DNA of 6,467 bases, taken from Thermoleophilaceae bacterium (GTDB taxonomy: Bacteria; Actinomycetota; Thermoleophilia; Solirubrobacterales; Thermoleophilaceae). How positions within the stretch are numbered: position 1 is the first letter of the stretch; each line of letters opens with the position of its first letter. A model generated the notes under the pieces. It did not search any database. It was not told the origin of the DNA and saw only the letters and a list, made by a program, of their open reading frames with translations. The translations under genes and the position numbers were made by a program. This document shows positions 1 to 5,679 of this stretch, in pieces. The stretch spans positions 1-6,467 of the forward strand of contig JACCYP010000133.1 in the NCBI GenBank assembly GCA_013696425.1, written 5' to 3'.

Positions 1-132
1 CGCTCATCTGCACACCGCGCTCGCGCCTTGCCACACTGGCTTGAGCACTACAACGAGCAGCGGCGCCACTCAGCGATCGGCAACCGTCCACCCATCAGCC
101 GCGTTCGGGACGTCTTGAGGCAGGACAGCTAG
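1..132 (+). CDS. IS481-type transposase, C-terminal end (5' truncated by window edge)
   Basis: Frame 1 is open from the first base to TAG at 130-132 and encodes the last 43 residues of a DDE transposase. The readable part includes HWLEHYNEQRRHSAIG, then NRPPISRV and a terminal LRQDS. A W-x-x-x-Y-N-x-x-R-x-H-S-A-I/L-G stretch followed by RPPISR and a short tail ending in (H/Q)DS/T is typical of the end of the integrase-core (rve) domain of IS481 transposases; IS3-group enzymes share a weaker version. The catalytic DDE residues, the helix-turn-helix and the start lie outside the window, so activity cannot be judged. The stop lies only about 8 bp before the probable element end. Family assignment rests on the C-terminal signature alone: IS481 is likely, IS3 less so. 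Confidence 0.8.
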   Translation, partial: RSSAHRARALPHWLEHYNEQRRHSAIGNRPPISRVRDVLRQDS

Positions 133-140
133 TCCGCACA
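1..140 (+). mobile_element. Right-hand end of an IS481-like insertion sequence (partial)
   Basis: The transposase tail ends at 132, and the PAS homology on the minus strand reads inward from 412 and becomes unrecognisable at about 140-145. Read on the minus strand from 140, the sequence begins TGTGCGGACTAGC. A TGT terminus is usual for this family, so the boundary is placed at about 140. Only one end of the element is in the window, so neither the terminal inverted repeat match nor a target-site duplication can be tested. The boundary could be off by about 10 bases. Confidence 0.5.
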
Positions 141-412
141 CCCTCGGCGCCCGACAGCTTGGTCTCCATGAGGATCTCGCGCCTGTCGGCGCGAACCACG
201 CGCTTGATGTCGCCGAAGGGCTGATGGTCCGCGAAGGCCTTCTGGTTGCGCGCGTCGACCGACTCCCGGTCGTCCGGGTGCACGTACCCGAGGAAGTTCT
301 CGTAGGTCGGCACGATGCTGCCGGGCTCGAGGCCGTAGATGCGGTAGAGCTCATCCGACCACCAGACGATGTTCCGGGGGATGTCCCATTCCCGAACACT
401 CCGTCCGAACAT
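95..412 (-). pseudogene. PAS-domain (PAS_3 type) sensor protein remnant, interrupted by the IS
   Basis: From ATG at 412 the minus strand encodes REWDIPRNIVWWSDELYRIY, then GLEPGS, TYENFLGYVHPDDRESV, IKRVVRADRREILMETKL and SGAEG. This is the usual order of a PAS_3 fold: W-(D/E)-W-D, W-S-D-E-L-Y-R-I-[FYL]-G-L, then (V/I)-H-P-D-D-R and a final R-x-x-R-x-D-G-like strand. Such domains usually precede a histidine kinase, GGDEF or other output domain in signalling proteins. Here the homology stops just before the expected last strand (G-T-x-x-D-I-T), at the IS boundary near 140. The frame then runs into the element and stops at 95-97, so no output domain remains. The start is also cramped: ATG 412 is 13 bp from the divergent GTG at 426, so the 5' end may be lost too. 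The PAS call is strong; loss of function is inferred from the missing C-terminus. Confidence 0.75.
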
Positions 413-413
413 G

Positions 414-419
414 TAGGTT
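414..419 (+). promoter_or_regulatory. Candidate -10 hexamer (TAGGTT) for a leaderless transcript
   Basis: TAGGTT fits the TANNNT form of an actinobacterial -10 element. It ends 6 bases before GTG at 426, so transcription would begin at or next to the start codon. No Shine-Dalgarno sequence is visible before that GTG. No convincing -35 is seen. The same hexamer-to-GTG spacing occurs at 1837-1851. Confidence 0.4.
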
Positions 420-425
420 TGTGCC

Positions 426-626
426 GTGGCGGACGAGGAAGCACCCAAGAAGCTCTCTCCGGCCGAGCGCCAGCAGCTGAAGCGCGAGGAGAAGCTCCAG
501 GACATCAAGGAGCAGATCTCCGCGGGCGACCTCACGGTGCGCAAGCCCACCAAGAAGGAGCTCGACGAGTGGAAGAAGCGCGCCGCGGAGCGGGAGAAGA
601 ACCCGAAGCCCAAGAAGCGGCGCTAG
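426..626 (+). CDS. Small, highly charged protein of unknown function (66 aa)
   Basis: The function and family are not recognised. GTG at 426 to TAG at 626 encodes 66 residues with 14 Lys, 7 Arg and 14 Asp/Glu by hand count, so about half the protein is charged. No Cys, signal peptide or membrane segment is present. Residues about 11-32 and 43-58 are rich in K, E, R, Q and A and should form amphipathic or coiled-coil helices. They are separated by a short ISAGDLTVRKPT linker. The C-terminus, KNPKPKKRR, is a basic tail of the sort seen in nucleic-acid-binding small proteins, though this does not prove such binding. Nearly every codon ends in G or C, as expected of a real gene here. No ribosome-binding site is visible, and a TANNNT hexamer 6 nt upstream suggests leaderless translation. 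It sits between broken genes and has no intact partner. Confidence 0.7.
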   Translation: MADEEAPKKLSPAERQQLKREEKLQDIKEQISAGDLTVRKPTKKELDEWKKRAAEREKNPKPKKRR

Positions 627-678
627 ACCCGGGGGTCATGGCAGACGGCGGCTTCGGGCTCGGCAGCGGGTTCGGCGC

Positions 679-831
679 CTAGCTCCCAGGCGCGCGGGCC
701 GGGCAGGGGTCCGACCCGCGCGGCAGCTTCGCGATCCGCCCTTCCACCTGCTTCATCGGGTCCTTGGAGACCTGGGCGAGCCCTCCGTAGGGCGCGTCGA
801 GATCCTGGATCACGAGCAGGGTGGAGGCGAA
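679..831 (-). pseudogene. C-terminal remnant of a DUF4239/bestrophin-like membrane protein
   Basis: The minus strand from 831 to TAG at 681-679 encodes 50 residues beginning FASTLLVIQDLDAPYGGL, followed by AQVSKDPMKQVEGRIAKL and a Pro/Arg-rich tail. A hydrophobic end of a transmembrane helix leading into a D-L-D-x-P-(F/Y)-x-G-x-x-x-V-S-x-x-P motif resembles the C-terminus of DUF4239 (PF14023) proteins, membrane proteins distantly related to bestrophin channels. Codon use is GC3-rich and gene-like. Upstream, the same frame becomes unrelated (ARRTRSGPI) and there is no room for the rest of the gene, because the YihY-family stop is only 48 bp away. This is therefore probably a deletion scar. The family call is from memory of the motif and is tentative; a short intact protein cannot be excluded. 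Confidence 0.45.
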
Positions 832-879
832 TATCGGACCAGATCGAGTTCGGCGGGCGCAAGGGCTTCGTGCGCTTGG

Positions 880-1812
880 CTACTCGGGCGGCTCGGCACG
901 GCGCGTGTCCGAGATGCCGGCCCGCACCGCCTCGAGCTGCGCTGCGAAAGCGAGGCCGCCGAAGAGCGCCACCGAGGTGAGGAACGCCCACAGCAGCACG
1001 CCGATCGTGCCGGCTAGCTCGCCGTAGGTGGCGCCGAAGGAGTCCGTCGCGCCGAGGTAGACCGCGAGCAGGCCCATGAACGCGAGCCAGAGCAGCGCGG
1101 CAAGCGCAGCGCCGAAGGCGAGCCACGAGGGCTCGGGCTGGCGCCGCCGGGGGGAGTACTCGAACAGCAGCGCGACCGCCGCCACGACCGCCGCGAGCCC
1201 GAGCGGCCAGCGGCCGACCTTCCAGATGTCATCGAGGGTCTCCCCGAAGCCGACGCCCTCGCGGATGGCTGATCCACCGAGCAACAACACAAACGCGAGC
1301 AGGGTGAGCGTCCCGGCGGTGAGCGCGAGGGCGAGTGCCACCAGGTACTTGCGCGCAAAGGGGCGGTCGCGCTCGGTGCCGTAGAGGCGGTTCGCGCCGC
1401 GCTCGATCTCCGCCATCGCCGTGGTGCCGGCGATCACGGCCGCGATCCCGCCGCCGACCAGGGCCGTCTCGCCCGACTCCTGCCCCGCCGCGGAGCTGCC
1501 CTGGCGCAGGGCGTCGGTGAGGATGTCGCCGACCGCTCCGGGAGCCAGATCCTCGATCGTCGCCTGCAACACGCGCGTGAACTCGTCCTGGTCGAGGGCG
1601 GCCGCGAGTCCCACGATCGCGATCAGGGCCGGGAGGAGGGCGAGGGTGATCTGGAACGCGAGCGCGCGCGAGTGGCTGAAGCCGTCGGCCGCGCGGAAGC
1701 GGTCGATCGTGTCGAGCACGAGCCGGCGCCGTCCGGCGCCGCGGAGGGCCTTCAGTGCTTCGTCTCCCTCGAGCTCGTCGCGGGTGACCGGTACGCAGGA
1801 GGCAGTGGTCAT
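880..1812 (-). CDS. YihY/virulence factor BrkB family membrane protein
   Basis: The 310-residue product matches the YihY/BrkB family in length and layout. After a charged cytoplasmic N-terminus (1-45), hydrophobic segments lie at about 50-72, 116-135, 154-180, 203-217, 231-255 and 266-290, giving six predicted membrane helices. Family features include the N-terminal SRALAFQITLALLPALIAI helix (residues 48-66), the RGANRLYG segment (138-145), and the C-terminal YGELAGTIGVLLWAFL (263-278) leading into an FAAQLEAVR end. The molecular role of the family is not settled: BrkB was linked to serum resistance in Bordetella, and RNase BN was once misassigned to it. The ATG at 1812 was chosen because the family's N-terminus is covered from there. 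No Shine-Dalgarno is visible; CATGAT at 1826-1821 could be a weak -10 for a short-leader or leaderless transcript. The gene diverges from the beta-propeller gene across 36 bp. Confidence 0.9.
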   Translation of the reverse strand: MTTASCVPVTRDELEGDEALKALRGAGRRRLVLDTIDRFRAADGFSHSRALAFQITLALLPALIAIVGLAAALDQDEFTRVLQATIEDLAPGAVGDILTDALRQGSSAAGQESGETALVGGGIAAVIAGTTAMAEIERGANRLYGTERDRPFARKYLVALALALTAGTLTLLAFVLLLGGSAIREGVGFGETLDDIWKVGRWPLGLAAVVAAVALLFEYSPRRRQPEPSWLAFGAALAALLWLAFMGLLAVYLGATDSFGATYGELAGTIGVLLWAFLTSVALFGGLAFAAQLEAVRAGISDTRRAEPPE

Positions 1813-1836
1813 GGCGGCGGATCATGACTGGCGAGG

Positions 1837-1842
1837 TACGGT
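1837..1842 (+). promoter_or_regulatory. Candidate -10 hexamer (TACGGT) for a leaderless transcript
   Basis: TACGGT matches TANNNT and ends 6 bases before the GTG at 1849, placing the transcription start at about the first base of the start codon. The gap between the divergent genes is only 36 bp (1813-1848), which leaves little room for a leader. No clear -35 hexamer is seen. A weak alternative is ribosome binding through the GGTGGGG run at 1840-1846, which is too close to the GTG to be a good Shine-Dalgarno. Confidence 0.45.
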
Positions 1843-1848
1843 GGGGTC

Positions 1849-3558
1849 GTGCTCAAGGGGGCGATCGCCGCCGGACTCGTGCTTGCGCTGGTCGCCGCGC
1901 CTGCTGCGGGCGCCGCGAGTCCGAAGCGCCCGAAGCTGGAGGCGTTCAGCTCGTGCAAGCAGCTCGTCTCGTACGCGAAGAAGCACGTGCCGAGGTCGCG
2001 AACGAGGCCGAAGCTCGTCGGCGAGACGCTTCCCGCGCCCACGCCGCAGCAGGACGGCACGCGGGCTCCCGCCACGGGCGGCGGTGAGACGCCCGACTTC
2101 TCGCCGACCAACAACCAGGAGGCCGGAGTCGACGAGCCCGACGTGGTTAAGACCGACGGGCGTCGCATCTTCGCGGCCGTGGACGGCACCCTCCACGTGT
2201 TCGACGCCACCACGAACGCGCGCAGCGGCTCCGTGAAGCTCGGCGGCTCGGACCACGAGCTGTTCCTCGCGGGTAACCGCGTGCTGGCGGTCGGCGCCCC
2301 CGGCGGCGTCCGCCCCTCGACCGTCGTGGGAGCTCCCGTCGGGGAGGAGGAGACCACGATCTCCGAGGTCGACGTGACCGGCGCCCCGAAGGTCGTGCGC
2401 ACCCAGGAGGTGGACGGCAACTACGTCTCCGCACGCATGAGCGGCACCACCGCCCGAGTGGTGATCCACTCCCAGCCGCGCGCGGAGTACGAACTTCCGC
2501 GCCTGCGCTCGCGCACGACCGGCTGGCTGCCCTCCTCGAAGACCGGCGCGCCGAAGGTGCGCAAGGGAGCCGGCGGCAAGGCGGTGCCCTGCAACGAGGT
2601 CCGCCGCGCGACCGTGTTCTCCGGTCTCGACGTGCTCACGGTGCTCTCGATCGACATGTCGAAGGGCCTGCCGGCCGTCGACTCCGACGCGGTGATGACC
2701 AACGCGCAGACCACCTACGCATCCCAGACGGGGCTCTTCCTCACCACCGAGCGCGGCGAGGACCAGACCGCGATCCACCGCTTCGACGTCTCGAAGGCGG
2801 GCGAGAGCGCCTACACCGGCAGCGGATCGGTCACCGGAACGGTGCTCAACCAGTTCTCGCTCTCCGAGCGCGACGGCTTCCTGCGCGTGGCCACGACCGG
2901 CACCGACGGCGACGCCTCCGAAAGCGCGGTCACGGTGCTCGACTCCTCGCTCAACCGCGTGGGGAGGGTGGGCGGCCTCGGAAAGGGCGAGCGGATCTAC
3001 TCGGTGCGTTTCATCGGCGACCGCGGCTACGTGGTCACGTTCCGCCAGACCGATCCGCTCTACACGCTCGACCTCTCGAACAACGCGGCCCCGCGTGTGA
3101 CCGGCGAGCTGAAGATCCGCGGCTTCTCCTCATATCTGCACCCGATCTCCGACACCCAGTTGATCGGGGTCGGGCAGGACGCGACCGACCAGGGGCAGAC
3201 GCTCGGCACGCAGCTCTCGCTCTTCGACGTCTCGAACCCGGCGGCGCCGGCGCGGATCGCCCAGCGCACGCTTGGCTCCGACGTGTCCTCGCAGGCCGAG
3301 TACGACCACAAGGCGTTCCTCTGGTGGGCGCCGGCCAGGCTGGCCGTGATCCCGGTGGCGCGGAACGGCTCCTCGGGCGCGATCGGCTTCGGGGTCGATG
3401 CCGGCGGCATCAACGAGACCGGCCGCCTCGCGCACACCCAGGCCGAGGTCACGCGGACCTTCGTGGTCGGCGACCGGCTCTTCTCCCTCTCCTCGGCCGG
3501 CCTCGGCGCGAGCACCGTCCCCGACCTCGCGCCCGTCGCCTTCACGGCGATTCCGTAG
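1849..3558 (+). CDS. Secreted beta-propeller domain protein (PF09826 type)
   Basis: The 569-residue product begins with MLKGAIAAGLVLALVAAPAA, a Lys followed by a hydrophobic core and small residues. This is a Sec signal peptide, probably cleaved near residues 20-24, so the protein is exported. No lipobox Cys is seen. Residues 88-104, NNQEAGVDEPDVVKTDG, are the signature of secreted proteins with a C-terminal beta-propeller domain. Later family-like stretches are GFSSYLHPISDTQLIGVGQD (425-444) and EYDHKAFLWW (484-493). Repeated DVSNPAAP-like turns at 408-415 and 460-467 fit propeller blades. Cys36 and Cys248 are the only cysteines and could form a disulfide outside the cell. The biochemical role of the family is unknown; binding or scaffolding is the usual guess. 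It is the first gene of an operon, and its TAG shares a base with the GTG of the monooxygenase that follows. GTG 1849 is chosen because it gives a complete signal peptide. Confidence 0.9.
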   Translation: MLKGAIAAGLVLALVAAPAAGAASPKRPKLEAFSSCKQLVSYAKKHVPRSRTRPKLVGETLPAPTPQQDGTRAPATGGGETPDFSPTNNQEAGVDEPDVVKTDGRRIFAAVDGTLHVFDATTNARSGSVKLGGSDHELFLAGNRVLAVGAPGGVRPSTVVGAPVGEEETTISEVDVTGAPKVVRTQEVDGNYVSARMSGTTARVVIHSQPRAEYELPRLRSRTTGWLPSSKTGAPKVRKGAGGKAVPCNEVRRATVFSGLDVLTVLSIDMSKGLPAVDSDAVMTNAQTTYASQTGLFLTTERGEDQTAIHRFDVSKAGESAYTGSGSVTGTVLNQFSLSERDGFLRVATTGTDGDASESAVTVLDSSLNRVGRVGGLGKGERIYSVRFIGDRGYVVTFRQTDPLYTLDLSNNAAPRVTGELKIRGFSSYLHPISDTQLIGVGQDATDQGQTLGTQLSLFDVSNPAAPARIAQRTLGSDVSSQAEYDHKAFLWWAPARLAVIPVARNGSSGAIGFGVDAGGINETGRLAHTQAEVTRTFVVGDRLFSLSSAGLGASTVPDLAPVAFTAIP

Positions 3559-4835
3559 TGCGTGTTGCGGTCGTGGGAGCGGGCCCGTCGGGCCTCGCCG
3601 CACTCCGCGCGCTCACGCGCGAGGGCATCGACGCGGTGGCGTTCGAGAAGGGCGAGCGGGTCGGCGGGGTGTGGACGCTCGAGGAGCGACCGACCGCCGC
3701 CTACCGCACGCTGCACCTGATCACCTCGCGCGAGCGCACCGAGTTCGGCGAGTACCCGCTGCCCGCGGGCACGCCCGACTACCCGAGCGCCCAGATCATC
3801 GGCGCCTACCTCGAGCGCTACGTGGAGCAGTACGGCCTCGGCGATCGCATCCGGCTCGGCGCCGGGGTCGAGCACTGCGAGCGACTGGCCGACGGCGGCT
3901 GGCGCGTGGAGGGCGAGGAGTTCTCCCACCTGGTGATCGCCAACGGCCACAACGCGGTGGCGAAGTGGCCCGACCCGCCCTACCCGGGCGAGTTCGAGGG
4001 CGAGCAGGTGCACGCCCTCGACTACGAGGACGCCGAGCGCTTCCGCGGCAAGCGCGTGATGGTGGTCGGGATGGGCAACAGCGCGATGGACATCGCCACC
4101 GATCTGTCGCATTCGGCGCAGCGCACGCTGCTGTCGGTCCGGCACGGCTCGTGGGTGATCCCGAAGCGCCTTCTCGGTCAGCCCGCCGACCAGATCACCA
4201 GCCCGTGGATGGCCGTGCACGTGCCGTGGAAGATCCGCCAGCCGATCTCGGAGGCACTGCTGAAGATCACCGTCGGCTCACCCGAGCGCTACGGGCTGCC
4301 GAAGCCCGCCCACGGCCTCTTCGAGGGCCACCCGACCATCACCGACACGGTGCTCTCGCGCATCTCGCACGGTGAGATCGAGCCGAAGCCCGGGATCCGG
4401 GAGTTCGAGGGCGGCTCGGTGCGCTTCACCGACGGAGGCGCCGAGGAGGCGGACGCGATCGTGTGGTGCACCGGCTACGTGGTCGAGCTGCCGATGCTCG
4501 ACCCCGCTCTGGTGGGCGGTGACCCGCGCGAGCTGCCGCTCTACAAGCGCGTGTTCCATCTCGACGCGCCGGACCTGTTCTTCGTCGGGCTGATGCAGTC
4601 GACCGGCTCGGCTTTCCCGATCGTCGAGCGCCAGTCCCAGCTCGTGGCCGAGCGCCTGACGGGGCGCTTCGCGCTGCCGTCCGTCCCTGAGATGCGCGCC
4701 GATGTCGCGAAGCGGCGCGCCGCCGCGGTCGCGCGCTGGGGCGAGCGCGGGCGCCCGGGCATGCGCGTTGACTTCGACCGCTTCATGTACGAGCTCGGGC
4801 AGGAGCTCGAGGCGGGGCGGGGGAGGGCCGCTTGA
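3558..4835 (+). CDS. FAD-dependent flavin-containing monooxygenase (class B, FMO-like)
   Basis: The 425-residue cytosolic enzyme would use NADPH and O2 to put one oxygen atom on a nucleophilic or carbonyl substrate. The N-terminal FAD-binding Rossmann motif GAGPSG is at residues 7-12, with Glu30 at the end of the second strand and the following ERVGGVW. The FMO fingerprint F-x-G-x-x-x-H-x-x-x-Y is complete as FEGEQVHALDY (146-156). The second, NADPH-binding Rossmann motif is GMGNSA (171-176). CTGY (304-307) is the late ATG-like motif of this fold. Length is normal for a bacterial FMO. GTG 3558 overlaps the upstream TAG by one base. It puts the Rossmann motif at the usual distance from the N-terminus, and no Shine-Dalgarno is visible, so translation probably depends on coupling. 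The substrate cannot be inferred: S- or N-oxygenation and Baeyer-Villiger oxidation are all possible. Confidence 0.9.
   Translation: MRVAVVGAGPSGLAALRALTREGIDAVAFEKGERVGGVWTLEERPTAAYRTLHLITSRERTEFGEYPLPAGTPDYPSAQIIGAYLERYVEQYGLGDRIRLGAGVEHCERLADGGWRVEGEEFSHLVIANGHNAVAKWPDPPYPGEFEGEQVHALDYEDAERFRGKRVMVVGMGNSAMDIATDLSHSAQRTLLSVRHGSWVIPKRLLGQPADQITSPWMAVHVPWKIRQPISEALLKITVGSPERYGLPKPAHGLFEGHPTITDTVLSRISHGEIEPKPGIREFEGGSVRFTDGGAEEADAIVWCTGYVVELPMLDPALVGGDPRELPLYKRVFHLDAPDLFFVGLMQSTGSAFPIVERQSQLVAERLTGRFALPSVPEMRADVAKRRAAAVARWGERGRPGMRVDFDRFMYELGQELEAGRGRAA
4821..4827 (+). promoter_or_regulatory. Strong Shine-Dalgarno (GGGAGGG) that supports a TTG start
   Basis: GGGAGGG inside the end of the monooxygenase gene contains GGAGG, complementary to the 16S rRNA 3' end. 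It lies about 5 bases before the TTG at 4832. It is the clearest ribosome-binding site in the window and supports this rare start codon. Confidence 0.65.
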
Positions 4836-5629
4836 AGCGCGCCGTGGTCACCGGGGCGGGTGGGGCGTTCGGTACGGCCATCTCGGCTGAGCTGCGCTCG
4901 CGGGGGTGGAAGGTCGTGGGGTTGGATCTTTCGCCTGGCTCCAGCGGGGACATTCTGCCGTGTGATGTCACTGACGACGAAGCGGTTGTGGCGGCAATGG
5001 AGGACGCTGTCGGGCGGCTCGGTGGGCTCGACGCGCTTGTCAACAACGCCGGGTTGGGTGGACCTGCCTCCGCGGGCTCGATGCCGGGCGATCGGGTTCG
5101 GGCGATGATCGACGTGAACCTGCTCGGGTCTTGGCGGTGCAGCTCCGCGGCCATCGAGGAACTCGTGAAGTCGCGCGGGCGCGTGGTGTTCATCGCCTCG
5201 CGGATGTCGTTCATCGGGCTGCCGCTCGGGGCCGCGTACGGCGTGTCGAAGCGCGGCGTGGTGGCCTACGCCGACGCGCTGCGCGCCGAGTACGGCACGC
5301 ACGTGAAGGTGACCTGCGTGCACCCGGCGATGGTGAAGACGCCCATCCATGACGCCACCAAGGAGGCCGGCCTCAACCTGGAGGGCTTCTCCACGGAGGA
5401 GCCGCTCGCGGGCGTGGTGGCGCGGGTGGTGGAGGCGCTCGAATCGCCGAAGCCGAAGCGCGACGTGGCGATCACGCGCACGGGAGCGCTCCAGCTCGCG
5501 GTGGCGCGCCACTTCCCGGGCCTCGTGGACCGCATCGTGGCGAAGCAGCTGGCGAAGCGCGTGGCCGCCGGCGAGCTGGATGGTGCCGAGATCGCGGCAC
5601 CCCTACGAGACCGCCACGGGCGCGCCTGA
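4832..5629 (+). CDS. Short-chain dehydrogenase/reductase (SDR), classical type
   Basis: The 265-residue NAD(P)(H)-dependent oxidoreductase probably interconverts an alcohol and a ketone or aldehyde. The cofactor motif TGAGGAFG is at residues 7-14, Asp32 ends the second strand (usually favouring NAD(H)), Asp45-Val46 is the adenine-binding pair and NNAG is at 71-74. The catalytic tetrad is complete: Asn96, Ser123, Tyr136 and Lys140 (YGVSK), with the usual 13-residue Ser-Tyr spacing. HPAMVKTP (164-171) is the post-catalytic P-x-x-V-x-T loop. The TTG start at 4832 overlaps the preceding TGA by four bases (TTGA); the next ATG, at residue 56, would delete the cofactor motif, so TTG is required. Translational coupling to the monooxygenase is expected. 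Codon use is odd: by hand count about 22 of the first 100 codons end in A or T, against about 9 of the last 165. The substrate is unknown. Confidence 0.92.
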   Translation: MKRAVVTGAGGAFGTAISAELRSRGWKVVGLDLSPGSSGDILPCDVTDDEAVVAAMEDAVGRLGGLDALVNNAGLGGPASAGSMPGDRVRAMIDVNLLGSWRCSSAAIEELVKSRGRVVFIASRMSFIGLPLGAAYGVSKRGVVAYADALRAEYGTHVKVTCVHPAMVKTPIHDATKEAGLNLEGFSTEEPLAGVVARVVEALESPKPKRDVAITRTGALQLAVARHFPGLVDRIVAKQLAKRVAAGELDGAEIAAPLRDRHGRA

Positions 5630-5634
5630 GCCCA

Positions 5635-5679
5635 AGCGTCCTGCCTAGGGGACCCCTGGGGTACTCAGGACAGGACGCT
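5635..5679. terminator. Candidate bidirectional terminator between convergent genes
   Basis: AGCGTCCTG (5635-5643) and CAGGACGCT (5671-5679) form a perfect 9-bp inverted repeat in the 48-bp gap between the SDR stop and the convergent monooxygenase stop. The right arm covers the first two bases of the latter's TAG (read as cta on the plus strand). A smaller hairpin nests inside: CC, a T bulge and AGGG at 5644-5650, loop GAC, then CCCT and GG to 5659. There is no U-run on either side, so it is not a textbook intrinsic terminator. Such T-less hairpins are common between convergent genes in GC-rich actinobacteria. The structure is seen in the sequence; the terminating role is inferred from position. 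Confidence 0.6.

Noticed and set aside
413..613. N-terminal extension of the PAS fragment antisense to the 66-aa gene
   Set aside because: The extension is Ser/Phe/Arg-rich and has no PAS or sensor features, while the plus strand there has clear coding bias. PAS similarity begins at about the ATG at 412.
626..637. GACCC-GG-GGGTC palindrome after the 66-aa gene
   Set aside because: The loop is too short and there is no U-run. It is too weak to call a terminator.
224..682. Plus-strand open frame of 152 codons
   Set aside because: It crosses the PAS remnant and the small gene in the wrong frame and shows no family features.
857..875. Short inverted repeat GCGCA-N9-TGCGC just after the YihY-family stop
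   Set aside because: A 5-bp stem with a 9-nt loop and no U-run is expected by chance at this GC content, so it was not called as a terminator.
1822..2778. Long minus-strand open frame of 318 codons opposite the beta-propeller gene
   Set aside because: It is His/Arg/Gly/Ala-rich with no recognisable domain and lies opposite a confident gene. GC-rich genes routinely leave such open antisense frames.
3060..4220. Long minus-strand open frame of 386 codons across the propeller and monooxygenase genes
   Set aside because: It spans the junction of two well-supported genes, has biased low-information composition and no known motif.
4541..5512. Minus-strand open frame of 323 codons opposite the SDR gene
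   Set aside because: It is Arg/His-rich with no domain, opposite an SDR that has a complete catalytic tetrad.
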